From positions 1 through 24,572 of the forward strand of contig CAZGPZ010000007.1 in NCBI GenBank assembly GCA_964527385.1: 24,572 nt of DNA. Reading direction: 5' to 3'. Of the stretch, positions 14,142 to 21,560 are shown piece by piece; the stretch's first letter is position 1, and every line of letters begins with the position of its first letter. A model generated the notes under the pieces. The model ran no database searches. It saw nothing but the letters and a program-made list of their open reading frames with translations, and had not been told where the DNA came from. The position numbers were made by a program, and so were the translations under genes. Source of the DNA: JANWHZ01 sp964527385 (GTDB lineage Bacteria > Patescibacteriota > Saccharimonadia > Saccharimonadales > UBA4665).

Positions 14142-14588
14142 ATGAACATATACCTGGGTGCGGACCACAACGGCTTTGAGTTTAAAAAGCGGATTGCTGA
14201 TTACCTCAAAAGCAGCGGCTATGATGTCGTCGACGAAGGTGACCAGAAGCTCGATCCTGCGGACGATTACCCGCAGTTTGGTGCTCGGGTTGCGACCGCT
14301 TTGCTGGCCGATAACGACCAGGGCAGCCGAGGGATCTTGATTTGTGGCAGTGGACAAGGGATTTGCATCGCTGCCAATAGATTCAAAGGCATCCGCGCGG
14401 CGCTGTGCTGGAGTTTGGACGAAGCTCGTGCTTCACGGAACGACGATGACACCAATGTACTGTGCCTGCCGTCGCGCTACGTGTCGTTTGACGATGCCCG
14501 CTCGATAGCGATGACGTGGCTGAACACGCCATTCGCCGGCGCTGAGCGGTTCAAACGGCGCATCAAGGAGCTGGATGAACTGCAATGA
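14142..14588 (+). CDS. rpiB: Ribose-5-phosphate isomerase B
   Basis: The 148-aa protein belongs to the RpiB/LacAB family. It opens with IYLGADHNGFEFKKRIADYL, has the DYPQFGARVA segment, the phosphate-binding CGSGQGICIAANRFKGIRAA and the NVLCLPSRYVS segment. It interconverts ribose 5-phosphate and ribulose 5-phosphate in the non-oxidative pentose phosphate pathway. In several RpiB proteins a cysteine takes the catalytic base role; here the ICGSGQG loop supplies one. The ATG is 3 nt after the gap stop, and the end overlaps rpe by 4 nt, so the three genes form one operon. Some relatives act on galactose or allose 6-phosphate; the operon context favours ribose 5-phosphate. Confidence 0.93.
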   Translation: MNIYLGADHNGFEFKKRIADYLKSSGYDVVDEGDQKLDPADDYPQFGARVATALLADNDQGSRGILICGSGQGICIAANRFKGIRAALCWSLDEARASRNDDDTNVLCLPSRYVSFDDARSIAMTWLNTPFAGAERFKRRIKELDELQ

Positions 14589-15217
14589 GCGCGGTGGTTT
14601 GCCCGACGATCACCGCTGATTCGGCGGACACGTTCGCGTTCCAAATGCGCCGAGTCGAACCGTTTGCCCGGCGCATACACATCGACGTCGCGGACGGAGA
14701 TTTCGCGCCGAGGAAACTGATAAACTTGGACAAACTGTGGTGGCCGGCAAACAAAATGATAGATTTGCACGTGATGTACCGGCGTCCATTCGACCATATG
14801 GAGCTCTTCGTTGCCTTGCATCCAAACTTGGTGATCGTCCATGCCGAAGCAGAGGGTAATTTCGTGCAGTTCGCGCAAACAATGCGCCGGCATGGCATCG
14901 AAGTCGGCGTAGCACTACTCCCCCCAACAGATGTCGAGGCAATCGCGCCAGCAATTGAAATGATCGACCACGTACTGATTTTCTCAGGCAACCTTGGCTA
15001 CCAAGGTGGCAGCCGGGCGGACCCAAAGTTGCTCATAAAAGCCAAGCAGGCACATGCGCTCAAGCCACGCATCGAAATCGGCTGGGACGGAGGTGTCAAC
15101 TTGAATAATGCGCGCCAACTCGCCGCAAGAGGTGTCGATGTCCTCAATGTCGGTGGTTATATTCAAAACTCAATAAACCCACAGCGTTCGTACGGACAAC
15201 TACAGGCTAGCGTGTAA
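14585..15217 (+). CDS. rpe: Ribulose-phosphate 3-epimerase family protein
   Basis: The 210-aa TIM-barrel protein retains the four metal ligands of the family: His and Asp in RIHIDVADGDFAP, His in IDLHVMYRRP, and Asp in IGWDGGVNLNN, plus a phosphate-binding VDVLNVGGYI. It converts ribulose 5-phosphate to xylulose 5-phosphate. It is a little shorter and more divergent than textbook Rpe: the usual methionine-rich loop is altered to LLPPTDVEAIA and the segment after the second ligand reads YRRPFDHMEL, so another sugar-phosphate epimerase specificity cannot be excluded. The ATG overlaps rpiB by 4 nt. The operon with rpiB and gap supports the pentose phosphate role. Confidence 0.85.
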   Translation: MSAVVCPTITADSADTFAFQMRRVEPFARRIHIDVADGDFAPRKLINLDKLWWPANKMIDLHVMYRRPFDHMELFVALHPNLVIVHAEAEGNFVQFAQTMRRHGIEVGVALLPPTDVEAIAPAIEMIDHVLIFSGNLGYQGGSRADPKLLIKAKQAHALKPRIEIGWDGGVNLNNARQLAARGVDVLNVGGYIQNSINPQRSYGQLQASV

Positions 15218-15253
15218 AGCCAATAGAGCACCTTTGGCCGAATTGTGAATGGT

Positions 15254-16039
15254 CTACAACCCTGAGAAGGCAGATTTTGCCGCGTCGGGTGACGAGTAGA
15301 CCATATCTGCCTTGAGGGAACCATCTGTATCAGGGCAGGAGGCCTGTAGGCTTGTGAGGGATGGGAATCCACCATCGGGCGTCGGGCTAGATGCGGCGGT
15401 CGCCTGCACATTAGGCTTTGCTCCATCTGAGCCGTCTGGCTTCAGGCAGAACACGCCCAGCATGCCTGAATCGGGGCTGCTGAGCGGTGCATCAGGAGCA
15501 AGTAATTTTAGAACAGGAGATCCACCGTATTTGTTGCCGTCCGGATACATGCACATTAAAGCGCCAATGCTTCCTAGGTCACCACCGTTTGCAATTGACG
15601 TCGACCCGGGCTTGACAGACGAGTCGCTGACAACTGGTAGTCCACCGTCAGGACAGGTTACCTCGTAGGCCAAGAACGAATTATTCAAAACACCTGCCGC
15701 AGTAGCCTGGCGAGAAGCTGCGCCACCATCGACACCAGAGCGGCTGTTGTTCGCGGCCGCCCCACAGCCTGCCAACAATAATGTTAAACCACCGAGCAAC
15801 AGTATTCTTGGTAGGCGCTTGCCTGGCATTAGGTTGGCTGCGCGTGCGAGAAGTTCGGAGAGGTGCTCGGAAACAGAGCCTTTTCGAAGCGCATCCATAT
15901 CTGATTCTGAGATATTAGCCCGTTCTAATAAAAACGGCCGCTCATTAGCGGCTTCGTCATCTGTTACACCATAAAATGCGTCTGGCGTGAGTTCCATCAC
16001 GCCTTCCCCAGCTCCTGAGCTTCCAACTGCTTGCCTCAT
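15254..16039 (-). CDS. Lipoprotein-like protein with long cytoplasmic N-terminal extension
   Basis: The 261-aa product is not a recognised family. Residues 1-70 are a soluble, acidic, helical segment (TPDAFYGVTDDEAANERPFL; ISESDMDALRKGSVSEHL). Then come basic residues, a hydrophobic run and a lipobox (PGKRLPRILLLGGLTLLLAGC, cut near LLAG-C). The exported part has four Cys-containing repeats of the form C-x(0-2)-P-D/DG: TCPDGG, CMYPDGN, CLKPDGS and SCPDTDGS. ATG 16039 is supported by GAGGAGA seven nt upstream. The internal ATG at 15829, which would give an ordinary lipoprotein signal, has no ribosome site. It is divergent from tktN and convergent with rpe. Function is unknown; a surface or envelope role is inferred. 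Confidence 0.8.
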   Translation of the reverse strand: MRQAVGSSGAGEGVMELTPDAFYGVTDDEAANERPFLLERANISESDMDALRKGSVSEHLSELLARAANLMPGKRLPRILLLGGLTLLLAGCGAAANNSRSGVDGGAASRQATAAGVLNNSFLAYEVTCPDGGLPVVSDSSVKPGSTSIANGGDLGSIGALMCMYPDGNKYGGSPVLKLLAPDAPLSSPDSGMLGVFCLKPDGSDGAKPNVQATAASSPTPDGGFPSLTSLQASCPDTDGSLKADMVYSSPDAAKSAFSGL

Positions 16040-16067
16040 TTGCCGTCTCCTCTCATTGCTTAATAAA

Positions 16068-16099
16068 CTTATAACGCCAATGTATCATGTGCCTGTCAA
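16068..16099 (-). promoter_or_regulatory. Possible promoter of the lipoprotein-like gene
   Basis: On the minus strand a consensus TTGACA (16094-16099) precedes TATAAG (16068-16073) by 20 bp. The spacer is longer than optimal, so this is tentative. It is back to back with the tktN promoter. Confidence 0.35.
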
Positions 16100-16130
16100 A
16101 TTTGCAATACATTTATGTCACACGTCGCGG

Positions 16131-16139
16131 TGGTATACT
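16131..16139 (+). promoter_or_regulatory. Extended -10 promoter of the transketolase genes
   Basis: TGGTATACT combines an extended TGn and TATACT (16134-16139). It lies 15 nt before the AAGGGGG ribosome site of tktN. No clear -35. Confidence 0.5.
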
Positions 16140-16166
16140 GGAAGCACAAGCACGAAGGGGGTACAG

Positions 16167-17051
16167 ATGCAACAGATGTCGATGCGGGCGCTAGAGATCA
16201 AAGCGAACACCATACGGGAGAATATTATCAACATGCTGGTTGCGGCTGGCAGCGGCCATAGCGCCGGGCCACTTGGCATGGCCGACGTGTTTACGGCATT
16301 ATATTTCAGCGTACTGAAGCACGACCCGAAGAATCCCGGCTGGCCTGAGCGCGATATCTTGGTGCTCAGTAATGGTCACATCGTGCCGGTGCTGTATGCC
16401 ACGATGGCGGAAGCTGGATACTTTCCAAAGAAAGAATTGCTAACACTTCGCAAGTTCGGTTCACGGCTCCAGGGACATCCTGAACGCGAGCGCTTGCCCG
16501 GACTGGAAACGACAAGCGGCCCGCTGGGTTCGGGTCTTAGCCAGGCTTGCGGGATGGCGCTTGGCATGCGCATGGACAATGCGTCGCATCGATGGATATA
16601 TGTTGCCATGGGCGATGGCGAACAGGATGAAGGAAACGTCTGGGAAGCGGCGATGCTAGCCGGTAAATACAAGCTATCTAATATTACCGCTATTACCGAC
16701 CGTAACAACATCCAGATCGATGGCCCGACCGAAAGCGTCATGCCCCTCGAAGATTTAAAAGCTAAATGGGAAGCGTTCGGCTGGCACGTGCTAGAGATCG
16801 ATGGCAATAATATAGAAGCGGTGATCGATGCCTGCAACATGGCGAAGGCGATCACCGAGAAGCCGGTCATGATTTTGGCGATGACGGTGCCTGGCAAGGG
16901 CGTGGAGTATATGGAATATGATTACCGCTGGCACGGTAACCCGCCAGGGACGCAAGACATTCCCGGTGACCCAGCAAAAGATGAACAGGCACAAATCGCG
17001 CTGCACGAGCTACGGACGCTTGGCGGCAGGATACGGAGCGAACATGAGTAA
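16167..17051 (+). CDS. tktN: Transketolase, N-terminal (TPP-binding) subunit
   Basis: The 294-aa protein is the first half of transketolase, encoded separately as in many archaea and CPR bacteria. It carries SGHSAGPLGMADVFTALYF, LSNGHIVPVLYA, the GPLGSGLSQACGMA loop, and the thiamine-diphosphate motif GDGEQDEGNVWEA (about 149-161) ending NNIQIDG (GDG-x(n)-NN). The frame is open upstream to 15987, but AAGGGGG five nt before ATG 16167 and family homology fix the start. It overlaps the second-subunit gene by 8 nt. The enzyme moves two-carbon units between sugar phosphates and links the rpiB/rpe products to fructose 6-phosphate and glyceraldehyde 3-phosphate. Confidence 0.95.
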   Translation: MQQMSMRALEIKANTIRENIINMLVAAGSGHSAGPLGMADVFTALYFSVLKHDPKNPGWPERDILVLSNGHIVPVLYATMAEAGYFPKKELLTLRKFGSRLQGHPERERLPGLETTSGPLGSGLSQACGMALGMRMDNASHRWIYVAMGDGEQDEGNVWEAAMLAGKYKLSNITAITDRNNIQIDGPTESVMPLEDLKAKWEAFGWHVLEIDGNNIEAVIDACNMAKAITEKPVMILAMTVPGKGVEYMEYDYRWHGNPPGTQDIPGDPAKDEQAQIALHELRTLGGRIRSEHE

Positions 17052-18036
17052 ACCTTTCCTTGTACCAAACCTTTTGTCAAAGGATAACAAAGGCGAGCCG
17101 ATCCGCGCGGGGTTCGGGCGCGGGCTTAAAAAAGCCGGCGAGTTGGATGAACGGGTGGTTGCTGCCTGTGCCGACTTGACTATGTCGACGAAGATGGACG
17201 CATTCGCCAAAGCATTTCCGAACCGGTATATCGAGATCGGCGTTGCCGAGCAAAACCTCGTGACCGTTGGTTCGGGCCTGGCGGCGATAGGCAAAATCCC
17301 GTTTGTATCAAGTTATGCGGCGTTTGAGCCTGGCAGGTGCTGGGAGCAGATCAGGACGACAATTTGCCTGAATAACCAGCCGGTCAAATTGATCGGTTCG
17401 CACGCGGGTGTCAGCGTCGGTCCGGATGGGGCGACCCACCAGATGCTGGAAGACCTTGCGCTTATGCGGGCGTTGCCGAACATGGTTGTCATTGCCCCAT
17501 GCGACGGCGTGGAAGCCGAAAAGGCCGTGCTTGCCATGGCCAAAGACGGCCGGCCGAATTATATGCGCCTGGCACGCGAGGCAACGCCGTTCGTGACGAC
17601 CCAGGATGCCCCGTTTGAGATCGGCAAAGCATATGTGCTGGCGGAAGGCGAAGACGTGACATTGATAGCAACCGGCACGATGACGTACCAGGCATTGGTG
17701 GCCGCGGCACTACTCTACAAAGCTGGCATTGACGCAGAAGTTGTTCATGTGCCGACTATCAAACCGCTCGACGCTGAAACTATCCTAACAAGTGTCCGGA
17801 AGACCAAATGCGCTGTGACCGCCGAAGAAGCGCAAATTAATGGCGGACTGGGCGGGGCAATTGCCGAACTGCTTGGCGAGAACTACCCCGTGCCATTGAA
17901 GCGCATCGGCATGCGCGACCGCTTCGGCGAGTCAGGCGAGCCGAACGAACTGCTCACGCATTTCGGCTTGGACGCGAAACATATCGAGGCTGCCGCGCAA
18001 GACGTTATGCGCCGGAAGACTGGCGCCAAGAAGTAA
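17044..18036 (+). CDS. tktC: Transketolase, C-terminal (pyrimidine-binding) subunit
   Basis: The 330-aa protein is the second half of transketolase. It has the Pyr-domain ADLTMSTKMDAFAKAFPNRY and IEIGVAEQNLVTVGSGLAA, with the TPP-activating glutamate in GVAEQN, then SYAAFEPGRCWEQIR, SHAGVSVGPDGATHQMLED, and the C-terminal domain (VLAEGEDVTLIATGTMTYQA onward). ATG 17044 overlaps the tktN stop and has GGAG about 7 nt upstream; a longer frame back to 16918 only shadows tktN. Both subunits are needed for one active site at their interface. The coding frame ends just before the aldolase promoter. Confidence 0.95.
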   Translation: MSKPFLVPNLLSKDNKGEPIRAGFGRGLKKAGELDERVVAACADLTMSTKMDAFAKAFPNRYIEIGVAEQNLVTVGSGLAAIGKIPFVSSYAAFEPGRCWEQIRTTICLNNQPVKLIGSHAGVSVGPDGATHQMLEDLALMRALPNMVVIAPCDGVEAEKAVLAMAKDGRPNYMRLAREATPFVTTQDAPFEIGKAYVLAEGEDVTLIATGTMTYQALVAAALLYKAGIDAEVVHVPTIKPLDAETILTSVRKTKCAVTAEEAQINGGLGGAIAELLGENYPVPLKRIGMRDRFGESGEPNELLTHFGLDAKHIEAAAQDVMRRKTGAKK

Positions 18037-18049
18037 ATCGCGAACAGGC

Positions 18050-18079
18050 TTGTATTGCTTTCTAGAAAGCTCATATAAT
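18050..18079 (+). promoter_or_regulatory. Aldolase promoter with a perfect 14-bp palindrome in the spacer
   Basis: -35 TTGTAT (18050-18055), 18-bp spacer, -10 TATAAT (18074-18079). The spacer contains GCTTTCTAGAAAGC (18057-18070), a perfect palindrome placed where a bound repressor would block polymerase. The ribosome site is AGGATAAGG before ATG 18103. Confidence 0.65.
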
Positions 18080-18102
18080 CATAAGCAGGATAAGGAAAAA
18101 AC

Positions 18103-19014
18103 ATGCCATTGACGCTTATGCAAATTCGCCAAAACTGCGCCCGCGCCCGGGAGCGAATGACTCAGGCACGCGCTGAACACTGGGCATTCGGAGCATTCAA
18201 CCTTGACGACGAGGCGACCTTAAAAGCAGTATCGCAAGCGGCCGCCGCCAAACACGCTCCGTTGCTCGTTGAAGTCAGCCAAGGTGAAGTCGACGATATA
18301 GGTTTGGACAACGTCCGCGACATGGTGGACAACTTCCGCCGCCAGTTTGGTGTTGAGATATATGTTAATTTAGATCACTCGCCGTCGATAGAAAATGCCA
18401 AGAAAGGCATCGAAGCCGGGTTCGAGTTCATTCATATTGATGTGTCACAGGCCAAGCACGACGCCAGCGACGAAGAGATTGTCGCCGCCACTAAAGAAGT
18501 CGTCGAATACGCCAAATTCACCGGCGCGATGGTCGAGAGCGAGCCGCATTACTTCGGCGGCGGTTCGAATCTTTTCAAACAAGCTTTCGATTATGACGAA
18601 GTCAAGAAAACGTTCAGCACGCCCGAGGGGGCGCGGGCCTTCGTCGATGCGACAGGTATTGATACGTTTGCCGCGGCAATTGGCAACTTGCACGGCAAAT
18701 ACCCGGTGCCCAAAGTGCTCGACTTGGAATTATTGCAACGTATACGCGATGCGGTTGGTTGCAACATCAGCTTGCACGGCGGCAGCGGGACGCCGGGACA
18801 TTATTTTATAAAGGCTGTGCAGATCGGCGTGACAAAAGTGAACATCAACTCTGACATGCGCGTTGCCTACCGTGAGGCATTGGAAAAAGTCCTGCACGAT
18901 AATCCTGACGAATATTCGGTGGCGAAGCTTGTCAGCAAAGCGGTCATTCCGGCAGTCCAAGCGGTCGTGGAAAGCAAAATAGATGACTTTAATTCAGCAG
19001 GCAAGGCACAATAG
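18103..19014 (+). CDS. fba: Class II fructose-bisphosphate aldolase family protein
   Basis: The 303-aa TIM-barrel protein shows EHWAFGAFNLDDEATLKAV, VNLDHSPSIENAKKGIEAGF with the Asp-His of the zinc site, GNLHGKYP with a further zinc His, SLHGGSGTPGHYF (phosphate binding and zinc His) and VNINSDMRVAYRE. It cleaves fructose 1,6-bisphosphate to dihydroxyacetone phosphate and glyceraldehyde 3-phosphate, or runs in reverse. The E-G-G segment of canonical enzymes appears here as VESEPHYFGGGS, so tagatose bisphosphate or another ketose bisphosphate is possible. The gene has its own promoter and is followed 9 nt later by a PfkB-family kinase, which could make its substrate. Confidence 0.9.
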   Translation: MPLTLMQIRQNCARARERMTQARAEHWAFGAFNLDDEATLKAVSQAAAAKHAPLLVEVSQGEVDDIGLDNVRDMVDNFRRQFGVEIYVNLDHSPSIENAKKGIEAGFEFIHIDVSQAKHDASDEEIVAATKEVVEYAKFTGAMVESEPHYFGGGSNLFKQAFDYDEVKKTFSTPEGARAFVDATGIDTFAAAIGNLHGKYPVPKVLDLELLQRIRDAVGCNISLHGGSGTPGHYFIKAVQIGVTKVNINSDMRVAYREALEKVLHDNPDEYSVAKLVSKAVIPAVQAVVESKIDDFNSAGKAQ

Positions 19015-19023
19015 GGGGGGGCA

Positions 19024-20037
19024 ATGGCACACGCGAGCAAACAAACGGATATCATGAGCATCGGCGATGTTGTAACTGATGATTTCATCAAGTTACTAGA
19101 CGACCAGGCAATGACCTACACCGATGAACATGGCAAAAAGACCTTGGCGATGGAATTCGGCACGAAGTTGCCGTTTGACCACCGCGAGGTCGTACCTGGG
19201 GTTGGCAATGCGGGAAATGCCGCAGTGGCGTTTGCCCGGCTTGGGCTTAAGTCCAGTTTTGTCACTAACGTCGGAGGCGACAAGTATGGCCGTGAGATTA
19301 TCCATTCACTTGAAGCCAACGACGTCGAAACCGATTTCGTACGCATCAACTCCAAGAAGATCAGCAACTACCATTTCGTGCTCTGGTACAAAGAAGAGCG
19401 CACCATTTTGATCAAGCACGAAGAATATGATTACCATTGGCCCCGCTTCCATGCAACCGATATTCCCCGTTGGGTATATTTCAGCTCGATCAGCCAGCAT
19501 GCGATTCCCTACCACGATGAGGTGGCTGATTGGCTCGATGACAACCCTGATGTTAAATTAGCATTCCAACCGGGCACTTTCCAGATGCAGGCCGGCGCCG
19601 AACGCCTAAAGCGGATTTACCAGCGTACTGAAGTATTGATGTTGAACCGCGAGGAAGCGGTCACGGTCGGTGGGGGCAACCATGACGACGTCCACGATCT
19701 GATCGACCACCTGCATGCGCTCGGTGCCAAGATCGTCGTCGTGACGGACGGCCCGGCAGGGGCGTACGCTTCAGACGGCAAAAACCGGTTCAAGATGCCG
19801 ATTTACCCTGACATCGCGCCGCCGTATGAACGAACGGGCGCCGGCGACGCATTTTCGTCGACGTTCGTGGCAGCACTGGCGAAAGGCAACACGATCGAAG
19901 GCGCGCTCCAATGGGCGCCAATCAATTCCATGAGTGTTGTCCAGAAAGTCGGCGGGCAGGCAGGACTGCTCACCGAGCACCAGCTTGACGAATACTTAAA
20001 GCGCGCTCCCGAGTGGTACCACGCAGTGCCATTCTAG
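19024..20037 (+). CDS. PfkB-family carbohydrate kinase
   Basis: The 337-aa ribokinase-fold protein has the N-terminal glycine-rich VGNAGNAAVAFARLGLKSSF (substrate side), VLMLNREEAVTV, VVTDGPAGAYAS, and the C-terminal signature ERTGAGDAFSSTFVAAL with the catalytic Asp in GAGDAF. It phosphorylates a sugar or sugar phosphate with ATP. Sequence alone does not tell whether that is fructose 6-phosphate, fructose 1-phosphate, ribose or a nucleoside. Being directly after the aldolase gene makes a hexose phosphate plausible. An 8-G run lies 2 nt upstream of ATG 19024 and serves as the ribosome site. The C terminus is only 3 bp from the stop of the convergent membrane-protein gene. Confidence 0.88.
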   Translation: MAHASKQTDIMSIGDVVTDDFIKLLDDQAMTYTDEHGKKTLAMEFGTKLPFDHREVVPGVGNAGNAAVAFARLGLKSSFVTNVGGDKYGREIIHSLEANDVETDFVRINSKKISNYHFVLWYKEERTILIKHEEYDYHWPRFHATDIPRWVYFSSISQHAIPYHDEVADWLDDNPDVKLAFQPGTFQMQAGAERLKRIYQRTEVLMLNREEAVTVGGGNHDDVHDLIDHLHALGAKIVVVTDGPAGAYASDGKNRFKMPIYPDIAPPYERTGAGDAFSSTFVAALAKGNTIEGALQWAPINSMSVVQKVGGQAGLLTEHQLDEYLKRAPEWYHAVPF

Positions 20038-20040
20038 CGG

Positions 20041-21495
20041 TTAATTGCAGTCAGCCGGCAATGATGGGTTAATGCTGCAGCCTTTGTAAAGCTGTGGGTT
20101 GCGAACCATCAACTGCAAGCCGCTGCCAAAGCCCATGAGCAATATGGTCGCCAGTGCCAACGAGACTAACAATCGCTGGTGGCTAGCTAGTAACTTTGAC
20201 CAATAAAATGCTGACAAGCCGACGAGCGGCAGGAGGCTGGGGATAATATACCGCCCGTTCAGCGCCAGCCCGAATACCTTATGTTCCTGGTAGCTTTGAA
20301 AGTTGATGAACAGGTGCACGCCTATGAACCCCAGGCAAACACATACAACAAATAAGCGATATATATGACGCTTGTCCTGCGCGCCGCGGCCCCTCCAATC
20401 GTAGAATATGCCATAGCCGACTCCGGCAATGAATATGGACGACAATAGCCGTGACATCCAGATAGTTGGCTGTACCTGGTGCAGCCAGAATTGTGTCTGG
20501 ATGTCCAGTACGTTCTGCAGGCTTTCAAACAGCCAACGTACCGAGAAAACAGGCAAATATGTTGGCGACACAGGTAGCGCCGGGGGAAATGTTTGCGCCC
20601 TGATGTTTGCCCAGAAAACTTTGCATGCGGCTACGCCGTCAACTTGTTCGCAAGTCGGTGTAACGGCGTGGTACAGCAATACGTTGCCCCCAACGCGTTC
20701 CAAGAACAGTCCTGAGAATACAAGAAGCACGCAACACGCGGCAATAAATTGCCAGCGCATGGGCCATAATCCACGAGTTATTGCGCTCCGCCGCTTGAGG
20801 GCGAGGATAATTGCGAGCAATATAAATACACATCCGAGCGGCAAAAAGGTACGCTTGACCAAGCCGCCAGCCAACGAAAGCGCAAATAGCCACACAAGAT
20901 CTGTTGCTGTTGGCTTTTGCCAAAGACGAATCAGCAACCATATCCCGAGCAGCATGCCCAGCCAAACAAACACATCGTTGTTGATCGCAGAGCTCATCAT
21001 GAGCACCATCGGCACATTCGCCAGGACCAGCAAGCTGAACGTGATAACCCCCGCCGAAATCCCGAGTCGTTTCAGGATGCGCGCGAGAAGCAGGAAACTG
21101 CCAAGGCCGGCAACCACTGAAAACAGGCGGATCACTATATATTTGCCGCCCGCGGCCAGGGGCAATAGGCGATACACCAAGCTCATCGTGTAGTGGTAGA
21201 TATAGTCAACTTCCCGTGTCTTGTCACCAAGATTGTAGGTCGGCGTTTGGTGGTGCAGGAACGGGCTTAGCGAGTGATTGGCGTAGTATTCAATGAAGAG
21301 CTTGTGGGTTGTTTCGTCCGGTGGGATGCCGATATGCGTGATACACGCTAACGTAACTGCCTCGATAGTGAATAGTGCCAGGACAAGCAATCTCGCCTGG
21401 CGCGACCCGGTGAACCTGTGCACTGCATCCAGAATCATGCCGGCCTGTGCGCCAGTCGTGGCAAGTGTCCGGCCGCGCGGCTGGAATTGAAACAT
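20041..21495 (-). CDS. Polytopic membrane protein, GT-C / DUF2142-like glycosyltransferase candidate
   Basis: The 484-aa product has about 10-12 hydrophobic helices. The first extracytoplasmic loop contains HIGIPPDETTHKLFIEYYAN with Asp60-Glu61, placed like the acidic motif of GT-C enzymes (PMT/ArnT type) and of DUF2142 proteins. A larger loop (about 285-345) holds a Cys pair (PTCEQVDGVAACKVF). Such proteins transfer sugars from lipid-linked donors to cell-surface acceptors; the donor and acceptor are unknown. ATG 21516 would add 7 residues, but TATACT ends 7 nt before ATG 21495, so the shorter start on a leaderless mRNA is preferred. The C terminus carries two more cysteines (KGCSINPSLPADCN). 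Confidence 0.75.
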   Translation of the reverse strand: MFQFQPRGRTLATTGAQAGMILDAVHRFTGSRQARLLVLALFTIEAVTLACITHIGIPPDETTHKLFIEYYANHSLSPFLHHQTPTYNLGDKTREVDYIYHYTMSLVYRLLPLAAGGKYIVIRLFSVVAGLGSFLLLARILKRLGISAGVITFSLLVLANVPMVLMMSSAINNDVFVWLGMLLGIWLLIRLWQKPTATDLVWLFALSLAGGLVKRTFLPLGCVFILLAIILALKRRSAITRGLWPMRWQFIAACCVLLVFSGLFLERVGGNVLLYHAVTPTCEQVDGVAACKVFWANIRAQTFPPALPVSPTYLPVFSVRWLFESLQNVLDIQTQFWLHQVQPTIWMSRLLSSIFIAGVGYGIFYDWRGRGAQDKRHIYRLFVVCVCLGFIGVHLFINFQSYQEHKVFGLALNGRYIIPSLLPLVGLSAFYWSKLLASHQRLLVSLALATILLMGFGSGLQLMVRNPQLYKGCSINPSLPADCN

Positions 21496-21502
21496 ATATT
21501 CC

Positions 21503-21508
21503 AGTATA
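21503..21508 (-). promoter_or_regulatory. -10 box of the GT-C-like gene, leaderless configuration
   Basis: TATACT on the minus strand, 7 nt before the ATG at 21495. It lies between ATG 21516 and ATG 21495, which makes the downstream ATG the only one inside the transcript. No ribosome site is visible. Confidence 0.6.
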
Positions 21509-21544
21509 CACACCAAGCGCTGTCCAAGCCGAAGGCGCTTGTGG

Positions 21545-21550
21545 TAAGAT
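21545..21550 (+). promoter_or_regulatory. Possible -10 box of the 407-aa protein gene
   Basis: TAAGAT, 10 nt before ATG 21561, with no Shine-Dalgarno. The leader would be about 3-4 nt. It is back to back with the GT-C-like promoter, 36 bp apart. TGTCCA at 21521-21526 is a weak -35. Confidence 0.4.
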
Positions 21551-21560
21551 TTGAGTAACC

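Noticed and set aside
15218..15253. GCCAA-N10-TTGGC as a terminator between rpe and the lipoprotein-like gene
   Set aside because: A 5-bp stem with a long loop and no T-run is too weak to call.
20429..21193. 254-codon plus-strand open frame
   Set aside because: It lies wholly antisense within the GT-C-like membrane-protein gene, whose hydrophobic codon pattern explains it. The translation is low-complexity and basic with no recognisable domain.
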